From MGBC163016 sp910588905 (GTDB lineage: Bacteria > Actinomycetota > Coriobacteriia > Coriobacteriales > Eggerthellaceae): DNA of 64,000 nt. Shown here in pieces: positions 1 to 8,587 of the stretch. The notes beneath the pieces are model-generated. The model did not search any database and had not been told where the DNA came from. It was given only the letters and a program-made list of their open reading frames with translations. Numbering within the stretch: the first letter of the stretch is position 1; each line of letters starts with the position of its first letter. The stretch spans positions 1-64,000 of the forward strand of contig CAPGDO010000001.1 of the NCBI GenBank assembly GCA_948616985.1. Direction: 5' to 3'. The translations under genes and the position numbers were made by a program.

Positions 1-2
1 GG

Positions 3-587
3 CTGGGCGGCCTTGACGGCATCATCGTGCCGGGCGGCTTCGGGTCGCGCGGCGTGGAGGGCATGGTGAGCGCGGCCCGCTACGCCCGCGAGGCGGGCGT
101 GCCGTTCCTCGGCATCTGCCTGGGGATGCAGGCGGCGGTCATCGAGTTCGCTCGCAACGTCGCGGGGCTTGCGCACGCGGGCTCCGGCGAGTTCGACGAG
201 ACATGCCCCCAGAAGGTGATCGACTTCATGCCGGGGCAGAGCGCCGATCTGGAGAAGGGCGGCACCCTGCGCCTCGGGGCGTACCCATGCGCCATCGCGC
301 CGGGTAGCATGCTCGAGCGCTGCTACGGCGAGCGCCTGGTGGCCGAGCGACATCGCCATCGGCTCGAGGTGAGCGACGAGTTCCGCGCGGCCCTCGTCGA
401 CGCGGGCCTGCTGGCGTCGGGCACCTCGCCCGACGGGCGCCTGGTCGAGGCGGTCGAGCTGCCGGGGGAGCCGTTCTTCGTGGGCGTGCAGTACCACCCC
501 GAGTTCAAGAGCCGCCCGACGCGTCCGCATCCGCTCTTCCGGGGCTTCGTCGGCGCGGCGTGCGCTCGTTCGCGGGAGGGCGCGTGA
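3..587 (+). CDS. pyrG: CTP synthase, C-terminal glutaminase part (5' end outside window)
   Basis: This is the class I glutamine amidotransferase domain of CTP synthase, which releases ammonia from glutamine for UTP-to-CTP conversion in the cytoplasm. The reading frame is open from base 3. It shows the nucleophile elbow GICLGMQ with its cysteine near base 117 and the VQYHPEF block carrying the catalytic His and Glu near base 487. The N-terminal ATP-dependent synthetase domain lies upstream of the window. The TGA stop overlaps the purF ATG by one base, so the two nucleotide genes are translationally linked. Family assignment is firm; only the missing 5' end limits the call. Confidence 0.95.
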   Translation: MGGLDGIIVPGGFGSRGVEGMVSAARYAREAGVPFLGICLGMQAAVIEFARNVAGLAHAGSGEFDETCPQKVIDFMPGQSADLEKGGTLRLGAYPCAIAPGSMLERCYGERLVAERHRHRLEVSDEFRAALVDAGLLASGTSPDGRLVEAVELPGEPFFVGVQYHPEFKSRPTRPHPLFRGFVGAACARSREGA

Positions 588-2017
588 TGGGGATCCATGA
601 GGAATGCGGCGTGCTCGGCGTGTTCGCCCCCAGCCCCACGGACGTGGCGGGCGTGGTCTTCGGCGGCCTATTCGCCCTCCAGCATCGCGGCCAGGAGGGC
701 TGCGGCATCGTGGTGAACGACGACGGGGTGTTCACGTCGCATAAGGACCTCGGTCTGGTGGGCGAGGTGCTCACCCCTGACGTGCTCGCCCGCATGCCGC
801 GCGGCTCCATGGCGGTGGGGCACGTCCGCTACGGTACCACCGGCGCACGCGTGCGCGCCAACTGCCAGCCGATCGAGGTCAACCACCGCAAGGGGCGTAT
901 GGCCCTTGCCCATAACGGTAACCTCAGCAACGCGGACGAGCTCCGATGCGCGCTCGAGCTGGCGGGCGCCATCTTCCACACGACGAGCGACACCGAGACC
1001 ATCGCCTACGTGGTGACGCGCGAGCGGCTGCGCACCCCCTCGATCGAGGACGCGCTGTCGGCGGCGATGGGCGAGATAGAGGGCGCGTACTCGCTCGTGC
1101 TGATGTCGCCGCAGAAGCTCATCTGCGCGCGGGACCCCCACGGCTTCCGGCCGCTGTGCTACGGCGTGACCGATGAGGGCGCCTACGTGGTCGCGTCCGA
1201 GAGCTGCGCGCTCGCCGCGGTCGGGGCTCGGTTCCTGCGCGACGTCGAGCCGGGGGAGATCATCGTGTTCACGGCCGAGGGGCCGCAGGCGCGCCGTGAG
1301 CACTGCCGAAGCGCCCCGCGCGCCTCGTGCGTGTTCGAGTACATCTACTTCGCCCGCCCCGATTCGGTCGTCGACGGCGTGTCGGTGCACGCTGCCCGCC
1401 TGCGCGCGGGCGCCATCCTCGCCGAGGAGCACCCGGTTGACGCGGATGTGGTGGTGGGCGTGCCCGACTCGGGGCTTGACGCGGCGCTAGGGTACGCGCG
1501 CGCATCGGGTATCCCCTGGGGCACGGGGCTTGTGCGCAACCGCTACATCGGGCGCACGTTCATCTCGCCCGGGCAGAGCGACCGTCTGGACAAGGTGCGG
1601 CTCAAGCTGGCGGCGATGGGGGAGTGCGTGCGCGGGCGGCGCGTGGTGCTCGTCGACGACTCCATCGTGCGCGGCACCACGGCGCGGCGCATCGTCGGGC
1701 TCCTGCGCGAGGCCGGAGCCGCCGAGGTCCACCTGCGTATATCGGCCCCGCCGTTTCTGCATCCCTGCTACTACGGCACCGACATCGACTCCGAGGAGCA
1801 TCTGATCGCGTGCCGCTGCAGCGTGCCGGAGATAGCGGGCGAGCTCGGCGCGGACAGCCTGGGCTACCTGCCGGTGGAGAGGCTCGACGAGCTCGCGGGT
1901 GACGCGGGCGTGTGCGCGGCCTGCTTCGACGGGCGCTATCCCACCGCCGTACCCGCCTGCGCGCCGAAGAACCGCTTCGAGCGCAAGCTCTCCGTGGGTG
2001 ACAAAGTGCTTCGGTGA
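587..2017 (+). CDS. purF: Amidophosphoribosyltransferase
   Basis: Catalyses the first step of purine synthesis, PRPP plus glutamine to phosphoribosylamine. The product is 476 residues. The start chosen at 587 gives a short propeptide MGIHEE before the catalytic Cys of CGVLGVF, as in the Bacillus-type enzyme; an upstream in-frame start exists but would place extra residues before the propeptide. The PRPP loop VVLVDDSIVRGTT lies near residue 355 and the late CAAC pair matches the [4Fe-4S] form of the family. The stop codon lies inside the left end of the RAYT element that follows, so the last few residues border mobile DNA. Confidence 0.96.
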   Translation: MGIHEECGVLGVFAPSPTDVAGVVFGGLFALQHRGQEGCGIVVNDDGVFTSHKDLGLVGEVLTPDVLARMPRGSMAVGHVRYGTTGARVRANCQPIEVNHRKGRMALAHNGNLSNADELRCALELAGAIFHTTSDTETIAYVVTRERLRTPSIEDALSAAMGEIEGAYSLVLMSPQKLICARDPHGFRPLCYGVTDEGAYVVASESCALAAVGARFLRDVEPGEIIVFTAEGPQARREHCRSAPRASCVFEYIYFARPDSVVDGVSVHAARLRAGAILAEEHPVDADVVVGVPDSGLDAALGYARASGIPWGTGLVRNRYIGRTFISPGQSDRLDKVRLKLAAMGECVRGRRVVLVDDSIVRGTTARRIVGLLREAGAAEVHLRISAPPFLHPCYYGTDIDSEEHLIACRCSVPEIAGELGADSLGYLPVERLDELAGDAGVCAACFDGRYPTAVPACAPKNRFERKLSVGDKVLR

Positions 2018-2888
2018 CAAAGGGTCAGGCTCAACGTCTTCAGTGCTATAGTGCAGCTTATCAAGATGCTTGCTATGCACGATAGGAATAAGCTTTTGCC
2101 TAGAAGACCGAGAATAGAGGAGCAGGGTACCTTCAACCATGTCACTGCGCGTGGATCAGGCCGCAGGCAGTTGTTCGAGGACGACAGGGATAAAGAGCAC
2201 TTTTCCGGACTCCTGAAGAAGGTGTCCTTCGAAGAGGGTTGTAGTGTCTTCGCATGGTGTTTGATGGACAATCATGTCCATCTTCTTCTGCAGGGTGCAC
2301 CAGAGAGCATCTCTAAGATGATGCAGCGGCTCCTGAGTGCCTATGCGCACTGGTTCAATGGGCGTCACGGGCATATCGGGCACGTCTTCCAGGGCCGATA
2401 TGCATCGATCCCCATCAATGAGGACGAGCATTTCCTGGCGGCGGTGAGATACATCCACATGAATCCGTATGATATGAGCATTGAAGATGCAGAGAACTAT
2501 CCGTGGAGCAGCTACCGAGAATGCCTTTCGCAAGCCGATGATGGGATCTGCCGGGCAAGCGACACGATCGCGATGTTCGGTGGCGTGGATTCCTTTCGGC
2601 GATCCCATGACCGCACTGACGAAAGCGTAGCCTTTGTCTCATTGCCGCGAAGAAGGCTCTCCGATGCCGAGGGAGACGCTATCGCCTTGCGGATCTGCGG
2701 GGAGCGCTATCGCGATACTCTTCCTACTCTTGCCGTATCCGACAGGAATGCTTTGCTGGCCAGATTGCGTCTGGCAGGTCTCTCCGTCCGACAGATCGAG
2801 AGGTTAACGGGGATAGGTAGAGGGGTAATCGCGAAGGCAAGGCTATAGCAGAAGATGCCGGGTGACAATGAGCCTGACCCTTTGACAC
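2014..2888 (+). mobile_element. RAYT (TnpA_REP) element with imperfect terminal inverted repeats
   Basis: The coding region is flanked by CAAAGGGTCAGGCTCA at 2018-2033 and its exact reverse complement at 2869-2884. These 16 bp match perfectly and the similarity extends a few bases each side (tgaca at the edges). The left repeat overlaps the purF stop and the right repeat touches the stop side of the next, minus-strand TetR gene. The same termini, with GTGTC for GGGTC, bound three short elements elsewhere in the window (12163, 18565, 21753), which marks this copy as the likely autonomous source. Confidence 0.8.
2075..2848 (+). CDS. REP-associated tyrosine transposase (RAYT, Y1/HUH family)
   Basis: A single-strand DNA nuclease of the IS200-like Y1 transposase superfamily. 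The HUH motif is visible as DNHVHLLL, followed by the VFQGRY block and by YIHMNP, which carries the expected catalytic tyrosine. The C-terminal third (about residue 225 onward) looks like a helix-turn-helix, LSVRQIERLTGIGRGV. Start chosen at ATG 2075; GTG 2051 and ATG 2066 are in frame. About 257 residues, the usual RAYT length. The gene is intact and lower in GC than purF, consistent with mobility. RAYTs act on palindromes in trans, so it may mobilise the short copies in this window. Confidence 0.85.
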   Translation: MHDRNKLLPRRPRIEEQGTFNHVTARGSGRRQLFEDDRDKEHFSGLLKKVSFEEGCSVFAWCLMDNHVHLLLQGAPESISKMMQRLLSAYAHWFNGRHGHIGHVFQGRYASIPINEDEHFLAAVRYIHMNPYDMSIEDAENYPWSSYRECLSQADDGICRASDTIAMFGGVDSFRRSHDRTDESVAFVSLPRRRLSDAEGDAIALRICGERYRDTLPTLAVSDRNALLARLRLAGLSVRQIERLTGIGRGVIAKARL

Positions 2889-3461
2889 TTACCGTCGGGC
2901 GATGGCGGCCATCTTCCGTATGACGCCGCGTCCGACCTCCCGCTCGGCGAAGGTGGCGATCGCGCGCGATTCGGAGGGCACGGCGTCGCTGCCGAGGAGC
3001 GCCATTATGCCGCCGATGACGAACGTGAGGTCGATGCGGTCCTCTGCGCTCAAGGCATCCTCGCTTGCGCCGATAGCTCGAAGCCATGCGCTCAGCACCT
3101 CGTCGCGCACGAGCCCGACGATCCCGGGGGAGCCGTTGCTGACGAGGAGCCGCATCCTCGAAAGCCTCTGCTGTAAGTCGGGGATGCCCTCCAGCCTCGC
3201 GGCGGTCTCTCCGCTACCGTCGACCAAAGAGAGCAGCGCGAGCGGCAGTTCCGGCACGAAGAGCCCGTTGAGCATCTGGCGCGCCATATCGTCCAAGTTC
3301 TCGAAATGATAGTAGAAGGAGTTGTGGCTGACGCCCGAGCGCTTGCAAACCTCGCGGCTCGTCATCTTGTGGTACGGCATGTCGGCGAGCATCCCCCAGA
3401 ATGCGTCCTCCATGCGCTGGCGCGCCGTCGGCTCTCCCTCGATGCGCTTGGGCCTTGCCAT
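2889..3461 (-). CDS. TetR/AcrR family transcriptional regulator
   Basis: A 190-residue one-component repressor. The N-terminal 60 residues form the TetR helix-turn-helix, with MTSREVCKRSGVSHNSFYYHFENLDDM as the recognisable recognition helix and FYYHF signature (a run spanning roughly residues 33-59). The C-terminal ligand domain is not recognisable by motif. The ATG at 3461 is preceded by AGGAGG. It is divergent from the HXXEE membrane protein, whose promoter it probably controls. The 166-bp gap between them contains the distant inverted arms TAATAAGA and TCTTATTA (near 3473 and 3530). The ligand is unknown. Confidence 0.85.
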   Translation of the reverse strand: MARPKRIEGEPTARQRMEDAFWGMLADMPYHKMTSREVCKRSGVSHNSFYYHFENLDDMARQMLNGLFVPELPLALLSLVDGSGETAARLEGIPDLQQRLSRMRLLVSNGSPGIVGLVRDEVLSAWLRAIGASEDALSAEDRIDLTFVIGGIMALLGSDAVPSESRAIATFAEREVGRGVIRKMAAIARR

Positions 3462-3627
3462 GGCGCCCTCCTAATAAGACATCGCTGCACGTATTGACCA
3501 TTTAATATGACACAGTTTCTTATTATGATTCTCGACAGGGAAAGGCGCAATGGCTTTTTCGGCTCCTGAAGGGGGGCTTCGGAAGCTGGGCATGGCGCCG
3601 CAAGACGCTTGTCGGAAGGGAGAAGGC

Positions 3628-4341
3628 ATGGACGGGATGCTCGAGGGTTTCATGCATGTTTGGCCCTGGATGGGGCTTGGGGCGGCAATAGTCCTGATCG
3701 TGCTGCTGTTCGGAACGAACGCGCTGCGCTCCACAGAGGGCGGGACGCGTTGGAAGGACCCTACCTGGTTCGCATGGCTTGCCGCCGTCGCCTACATGAT
3801 CCACAACGTGGAGGAGTATGGGATCGACTTCACCGGCGCGACGCTCGCCTTCCCGCAGATGATGGAAGGGCTGATGGGCGCGATGCCTGCATGGCCCTTC
3901 TTCCTGTGCGTGAACCTGGCGCTCGTGTGGGTGATGGGCCCGCTAGCCGCGCATCTGAGCCGCCGATGGCCGGCGCTCTGCTTCGGCATGGTGGGCATCG
4001 AGGCGCTTAATTGCCTGACGCACATCCCGGGAGCCATTGCGCTCGGGGCGGTTGGTGGCGGCTTCTTCACCGCGGTGTTCCTGTTCTTGCCGCTGGTCGT
4101 CTGGGCTTTCGTCGGCCTTTGTGGGAAGGGCGGCCGGTTTCGCTACCGCGTGCCGACCGCGTACCTGTGCTTCGGGCTGCTCTATCACATCGGCCTGTTC
4201 GCCAACATGCCCTTCTTCGTGAACGGGATATACGACGGCAACGTGATGGGGCTCGAGATGCTGTGTGTGAGCGCAATCGTGTTCGCGCTGTGGGTCTGGT
4301 ATGCGAAGCGGGCGGAGAGACGCGACCGTGCGCAGCCCTGA
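3628..4341 (+). CDS. HXXEE-domain integral membrane protein
   Basis: A polytopic membrane protein of about 237 residues and unknown function. The family-defining HNVEEY (HXXEE) motif sits near residue 60 in MIHNVEEYGIDF, after a first membrane span and a W-rich loop. At least six hydrophobic segments are visible. A second conserved-looking His block is LTHIPGA and a third is LYHIGL, so metal binding is conceivable but unproven. Start at 3628 because GGGAGAAGG precedes it at good spacing; the frame extends upstream to 3550 without a ribosome site. It faces a TetR gene that likely regulates it. Confidence 0.75.
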   Translation: MDGMLEGFMHVWPWMGLGAAIVLIVLLFGTNALRSTEGGTRWKDPTWFAWLAAVAYMIHNVEEYGIDFTGATLAFPQMMEGLMGAMPAWPFFLCVNLALVWVMGPLAAHLSRRWPALCFGMVGIEALNCLTHIPGAIALGAVGGGFFTAVFLFLPLVVWAFVGLCGKGGRFRYRVPTAYLCFGLLYHIGLFANMPFFVNGIYDGNVMGLEMLCVSAIVFALWVWYAKRAERRDRAQP

Positions 4342-4386
4342 TGAGCTATGACGAATCGCACCCGTCCCTTCTCATCCTTTTTCATC

Positions 4387-5235
4387 CTATTTCTGTCCAT
4401 CAACATCAGGGTGCCAGGAAGCGAACCCGGCAAGGGCCTCGTCGGTGCGCACATAGAACGGCTCGCCTTTGTCAAGCGCGCCGATGCGATCCATCTCAGC
4501 CTCGGTGAGCTCGAAGTTGAACACGTCGATGTTATCGGCGATGTGCGCAGGCGTCTTCGAGCCGGGGATCACCACGTTGCCCTCCTGAACATGCCAGCGC
4601 ATGACGATCTGCGCAGGCGTCTTCCCGTGCTTCGCAGCCAGCTCGACGATGGTAGGCTCTTCGAGGATGACCCTGTTTCCGCGGCCGCCGAGCGGGTACC
4701 AGGCTTGCGTGACGATGCCGTGCTCCGCCAGGAAGGGCTTCATGTCGTGGCGCGGGTGATAGGGGTGGCATTCCATCTGAATGAGCGCAGGTATGACCTC
4801 GCACTCCTCGATCACGCGGGTGATTTCCTCCTCGTTGAAGTTCGACACGCCTATGGCGCGCAGCTTGCCCGCCTTGTAGGCGTCTTCGAGCTTGCGATAG
4901 CCGGAAATGAAATCGCCCGCGGGCTGGTGTAGGATCATCAAGTCGATGTAGTCGGTGCCAAGGCGCGCCAGCGTCTCGTCGACGGCGGTATCGCTTTCAT
5001 AGAAGCATGGCCACAGCTTCGTCTCGAGGAAGACCTCTTCGCGGGGCTTGCCCGATGCCTTCATGCCGCGCCCCACGGCCTTCTCGTTCACGTAGGCGTT
5101 CGCGGTATCGATGAGCTCGTAGCCGCACGAAAGCGCATGCTCGACGGCCGCCTGGGCATCATCAGGCTCCAGCATGAACGTCCCAAGGCCCAAGATGGGC
5201 ATCTTCACGTTGTTGTTCAGGGGTATGTATTGCAT
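4387..5235 (-). CDS. Aldo/keto reductase (2,5-diketogluconate reductase type)
   Basis: A cytoplasmic NADPH-dependent carbonyl reductase of 282 residues. The catalytic tetrad can be read: Asp and Tyr in LIDTANAYVNE, Lys in LETKLWP and His in LMILHQPAG. The cofactor 2'-phosphate region is VIPGSKTPAHIADN. N-terminal IPLNNNVKMPILGLGTF is typical of the AKR5 group. The ATG at 5235 has AAGGAT upstream. It is divergent from a LysR regulator 120 bp away, the usual arrangement for a regulator and its target. The physiological substrate cannot be told from sequence. Confidence 0.9.
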   Translation of the reverse strand: MQYIPLNNNVKMPILGLGTFMLEPDDAQAAVEHALSCGYELIDTANAYVNEKAVGRGMKASGKPREEVFLETKLWPCFYESDTAVDETLARLGTDYIDLMILHQPAGDFISGYRKLEDAYKAGKLRAIGVSNFNEEEITRVIEECEVIPALIQMECHPYHPRHDMKPFLAEHGIVTQAWYPLGGRGNRVILEEPTIVELAAKHGKTPAQIVMRWHVQEGNVVIPGSKTPAHIADNIDVFNFELTEAEMDRIGALDKGEPFYVRTDEALAGFASWHPDVDGQK

Positions 5236-5355
5236 GACCTATCCTTTCGATATGTGAAACATCATCTCTTGCTTCGACTCAAGTCTATTGGCGATTAACT
5301 GGAATTCGCGCTACAATGCATGAAACGTGTATTTCACAATATGAAAAGGATACCC

Positions 5356-6189
5356 ATGCTAGACCTCCTTGAGCTGGAGCAGCTTGTCGCAGTGGGCGAG
5401 CTTGGCTCGTTCTCGAAGACAGCGCAACGCTTCTACGTTTCTACGCCAACCATCACGCGAGCCATGCGCCACGTCGAGACGGCGTTCGGGGTGCCGCTGT
5501 TCGACCGCGACAAGAACAAGGTGGCGCTCAACGACACGGGCAAGCTTGCCGTAGAGCACGCGCGGCACGTCCTGCACGAGGCGGATGCGGCAGTCGCCCA
5601 GGTGCGGGCATTCGACAGAAGCCTGCGCACCATCACCGTGGTCTCGTGCGCGCCCGCGCCGCTCTGGGAGCTTGTTCCCCTCATCACGCGCCTGTACCCC
5701 GACCTTTCCGCGAACGCGCGCATCGCAGGCCTCTCAGAAACGAAGCGCGCACTCGAGGATGGTGTGTGCGATGCAGTCGTGCTGCCCTATCGCCCCGACG
5801 GGGAGGGGCTGGCGGTTCGCCACCTCATGGACGAGCGGCTGTATCTGTGCGTCAAGCGCGAACATCCTTTTGCTGGTCGCGAAAGCGTGACCCTGGACGA
5901 GTTGAACGGGTTCAACTTCTTGCTCGGGCCCGAACTGGGCTTTTGGGGTGATCTATGCCGCACGAGGCTGACGGCTTCGAAGTTCTTGGTGCAAAGTGAC
6001 GATGCCTCGCTGACGGAAGTGATCCGGGAATCGGCGCTTCCCTGCTTCACTACCGATGCGGCCCTGCGCGCCGGCTTCCGCGACCTAGGAGACGACCGCG
6101 TCAGCATACCCATCACCGATTCTGAAGTCGACGTGTCGTTCTACTTGGTGGCAAAGCCTGTGCAGAAGACGGAGAGGCTGTTCGGCTGA
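5356..6189 (+). CDS. LysR-type transcriptional regulator
   Basis: A 277-residue LysR regulator. The N-terminal winged helix-turn-helix (LEQLVAVGELGSFSKTAQRF, then TPTITRAMRHVE) is followed by the linker helix and a periplasmic-binding-like effector domain from about residue 85. Start placed at 5356, preceded by AAAAGGA; ATGs at 5320 and 5341 are in frame. It is divergent from the aldo/keto reductase. The gap carries GTGAAAC near 5247 and TTTCACAAT near 5331 as inverted half-sites, which may be its binding region. The inducer is unknown. Confidence 0.87.
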   Translation: MLDLLELEQLVAVGELGSFSKTAQRFYVSTPTITRAMRHVETAFGVPLFDRDKNKVALNDTGKLAVEHARHVLHEADAAVAQVRAFDRSLRTITVVSCAPAPLWELVPLITRLYPDLSANARIAGLSETKRALEDGVCDAVVLPYRPDGEGLAVRHLMDERLYLCVKREHPFAGRESVTLDELNGFNFLLGPELGFWGDLCRTRLTASKFLVQSDDASLTEVIRESALPCFTTDAALRAGFRDLGDDRVSIPITDSEVDVSFYLVAKPVQKTERLFG

Positions 6190-6210
6190 GGGAGCCGGGG
6201 GGTCAGGGAA

Positions 6211-6345
6211 TGAGCTTCGTCTCCGTTAAGAAGGAGGCTCTCGGATGCCGAAGGGGATGCGAGAGCAACGCGGATCCGTGGGCTTCATCGTGATCTCCTT
6301 CCTACATGGCGTGATCGACGGGAGGATGTATTTCGGCGGTGTTGA
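6211..6345 (+). pseudogene. Fossil fragment of a RAYT transposase gene
   Basis: The 402-bp gap between the LysR and XRE genes contains recognisable RAYT coding sequence in two frames. Bases 6211-6225 read MSFVS, matching AFVS of the intact copy. After a frameshift, 6226-6285 read RRRLSDAEGDA and RIRG, matching RRRLSDAEGDA and RICG of the intact RAYT. Weaker similarity continues as RDLLPT for RDTLPT before a stop. GGTCAGG at 6201 may be a relic of the terminal repeat. The remainder of the gap, to 6591, shows nothing I can assign beyond a short open frame ending at 6401. Confidence 0.65.
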
Positions 6346-6591
6346 GGTGACCGATCCTGACAAGCTGCTCTTCTCACCTTTCGATTGGTTCGTGCATTGA
6401 GCAATGGGGGCAGGTAGGTGCAGATGATGCCGTTAAGGCTAGCTGGCTCAAGCGCTCTACCTGGGGTTCGCAACCGTTGAGTGCCTTCATTTCTGCGAAA
6501 ATGATTCCGTAGGTTGGTAGTGTGCCACTGGCCCGTGGCGTAGTGTTGTGCGTGTTGGCGCTATCCGCCCCTACCAAGAAAGGTATTTCGA

Positions 6592-7653
6592 ATGAGCTTT
6601 CGAGACAATCTACTGCATCTGCGCGCCTCGCAGAATATGACACAGGAGCAGCTTGCCATGATGCTGGGAGTGAGCCGTCAGTCGGTCACCAAGTGGGAAT
6701 CGGAGCGGTCGTACCCCGAGATGGATAAGCTGCTGAAGCTGTGCCAGGTATTCGACTGCACGCTTGATGATCTTGTGCAAGGTGACTTGACCGACCGCCA
6801 ACCCGATCCAGCAGCGGCAGCGCCGAAGGCCCCGCCTGCTGACGTATTCGGCTACGACGAGCATGCGCGGCGCTTCGCCAACAGGATATCACTCGGCGTG
6901 TTCCTCATCATCTTCGGCGTGGCAGCATCGCTTATCTTCTTTGCCGCGGCCGAGCCTGCGGAAACCAGCTTGTTCCAGTTGCCCGAGAACGTGGCGGCAG
7001 CCATCGGCACCATGTGCGTCTTCGCCGCCATCGCCGGTGCGCTGACTCTGATGATACCGGCGGGGATGGAGCATTCGCACTTCATGCGCCGCCATCCCTA
7101 TATCGAGGACTTTTACACCGAGGAGCAGAAGGCGCAGGCACGCTCGTCATTCACTGCGCAGCTGATCGGTGGCATCATCACCATCTTCTTCGGCATCTGC
7201 CTGCTCATGCTGCTTAATGGATCCTCGGGTATAGAGTCGCTGCGGCCACGTAGCTTGCTCGTCCTCAGTATGAACGGCGAGGTGTTGGGTACGGTGGCGA
7301 TGCTGATATGCATCGCAGTAGGTGCGTTCTTCATCGTGCACGGCAGCATGATGCTTGCCCGCACGAATCTGGCGAATTACAACATGGCCGCCGCCGAGGT
7401 GCTTGAGGCCCATGAGATAGCGCAGGCGCCCCTTTCGCCCGAGAAGAAGGAGGAGATGCTGAAGACGAAGAGCATCGACCGGAAGATCGGCGCCCTGTGC
7501 GGGACCATCATGATGATAGCCACCATAGCGGCGCTGATCATGCTGTTCGTGCCAGGTTACCAAGAGCCGCTGTTCTGGCTGGCGTGGCCTATCGGCGGCA
7601 TCTTGTGCGGCATCGTGTCGATGCTGATGAGGGGGTTCAGTACCTCAGAGTAG
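6592..7653 (+). CDS. XRE-family helix-turn-helix protein with six membrane helices
   Basis: A 353-residue fusion of a Cro/C1-type DNA-binding domain (residues 1-65; TQEQLAMMLGVSRQSVTKWESERSYPEMDKL) with a membrane domain. After a Pro/Ala linker, about six hydrophobic segments can be seen, beginning ISLGVFLIIFGVAASLIFF and ending WPIGGILCGIVSMLMRG. Such proteins are probably membrane-tethered regulators, but the signal sensed is unknown. Start ATG 6592 has AAGG ten bases upstream. No co-directional partner follows; the next gene is convergent. The family is common in Firmicutes and Coriobacteriia. Confidence 0.83.
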   Translation: MSFRDNLLHLRASQNMTQEQLAMMLGVSRQSVTKWESERSYPEMDKLLKLCQVFDCTLDDLVQGDLTDRQPDPAAAAPKAPPADVFGYDEHARRFANRISLGVFLIIFGVAASLIFFAAAEPAETSLFQLPENVAAAIGTMCVFAAIAGALTLMIPAGMEHSHFMRRHPYIEDFYTEEQKAQARSSFTAQLIGGIITIFFGICLLMLLNGSSGIESLRPRSLLVLSMNGEVLGTVAMLICIAVGAFFIVHGSMMLARTNLANYNMAAAEVLEAHEIAQAPLSPEKKEEMLKTKSIDRKIGALCGTIMMIATIAALIMLFVPGYQEPLFWLAWPIGGILCGIVSMLMRGFSTSE

Positions 7654-7779
7654 GCTGGCGGCAAGAGCCAAAGGCAGGTGATGGGAGGGGCACTGGGGGA
7701 GAAGCTATGATCTGACGCGGATGCGAGCGTATGGCCTGCAGCGCTTTCGGGTCGATGTGCGTTGCACTCCAATCGACTT

Positions 7780-8442
7780 CTACGAAGATCTCGCATCCGG
7801 TTCCCTGTAGGGGGCGATGGGGTGGCGTATGACCGTCTTCCACTTCTCGGGCGGCACACGTCGGGCGTCAGACAGGTAGATCTCATGGTGATGGCGCCCG
7901 ACCGCCGTATCCGACATATCGTTCTCGTAGCCTTGATCGGCGATGAAGGCATCCATGAGGGCTACGGTAGCAGGCTCGTCATCGAAGGGGCCGTGGTGCA
8001 TGGCTTGGACGCAGAACCCCTCGTCGATGGTCAGCAATTCGGCAGAAGACGTGTCGAGCTCCTTCTTCCGCGCTGCTTCAGCCTGAGCCCAGGTGAACTC
8101 CTCGGACGTCACGAACTCAGGCAGGCGAATGGTGGATATCCACTGGAAGGCCGTCTTATCGGCGTAGTCTACACCAGCGATGCCCGGTTGCCACCAGAAG
8201 CCCTCCAGGGGCGGTACGACGAAGTCGAAGTAGCCATCCATGACATGGTCGCCCATCTTTGACATCTTGATGGTGTAGGCGATGGCATACAGCACCCCGA
8301 TGGCCTTCTGGTAGGCGCCGCCTTCCTCATTGGGGTTACCTGCGCCACGCACTGCCACATAGGTCATGGGCGGCACCGTGACCAGCGCGGGCTTACCTTT
8401 CGGCAGATAGAATTCCTTGTATTCCCTCTTGAAATCGAACGT
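7780..8442 (-). CDS. GyrI-like small-molecule-binding domain protein
   Basis: A 220-residue protein resembling the stand-alone GyrI-like/SOUL-type effector domain found next to MerR or AraC regulators, beginning with a FDFKREYKEFY segment and containing PPMTYVAVRGAGNPN, GYFDFVVPPLEGFWW and the late HHHEIYLSDARR. No DNA-binding domain is present. Start chosen as GTG 8442 because AGAAGGAGG lies just upstream; the frame runs open to 8520 without a ribosome site. It is co-directional with and downstream of a TetR gene at 8588-9319, though a 145-bp gap separates them. Function beyond ligand binding is not known. Confidence 0.75.
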   Translation of the reverse strand, partial: TFDFKREYKEFYLPKGKPALVTVPPMTYVAVRGAGNPNEEGGAYQKAIGVLYAIAYTIKMSKMGDHVMDGYFDFVVPPLEGFWWQPGIAGVDYADKTAFQWISTIRLPEFVTSEEFTWAQAEAARKKELDTSSAELLTIDEGFCVQAMHHGPFDDEPATVALMDAFIADQGYENDMSDTAVGRHHHEIYLSDARRVPPEKWKTVIRHPIAPYREPDARSS

Positions 8443-8587
8443 CACGGAGGCCTCCTTCTCTACCTGGAACCTACCTGAACCGCCAAAGGTGTACTCGCTC
8501 GTACGGAGCGCCCTTCGCATCCTACATCAACATCAGGAATCAACAGGCTGAGCCACCCTGGCATCTGTTCGACCGATCGCCCGAGAG

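Noticed and set aside
668..1432. 254-codon open frame opposite purF
   Set aside because: Fully antisense to a confidently identified gene, no ribosome site, composition of a high-GC shadow frame.
6244..6401. Small gene of 51 codons after the LysR gene
   Set aside because: It overlaps the RAYT fossil in another frame and lacks a ribosome site at usable spacing; treated as chance.
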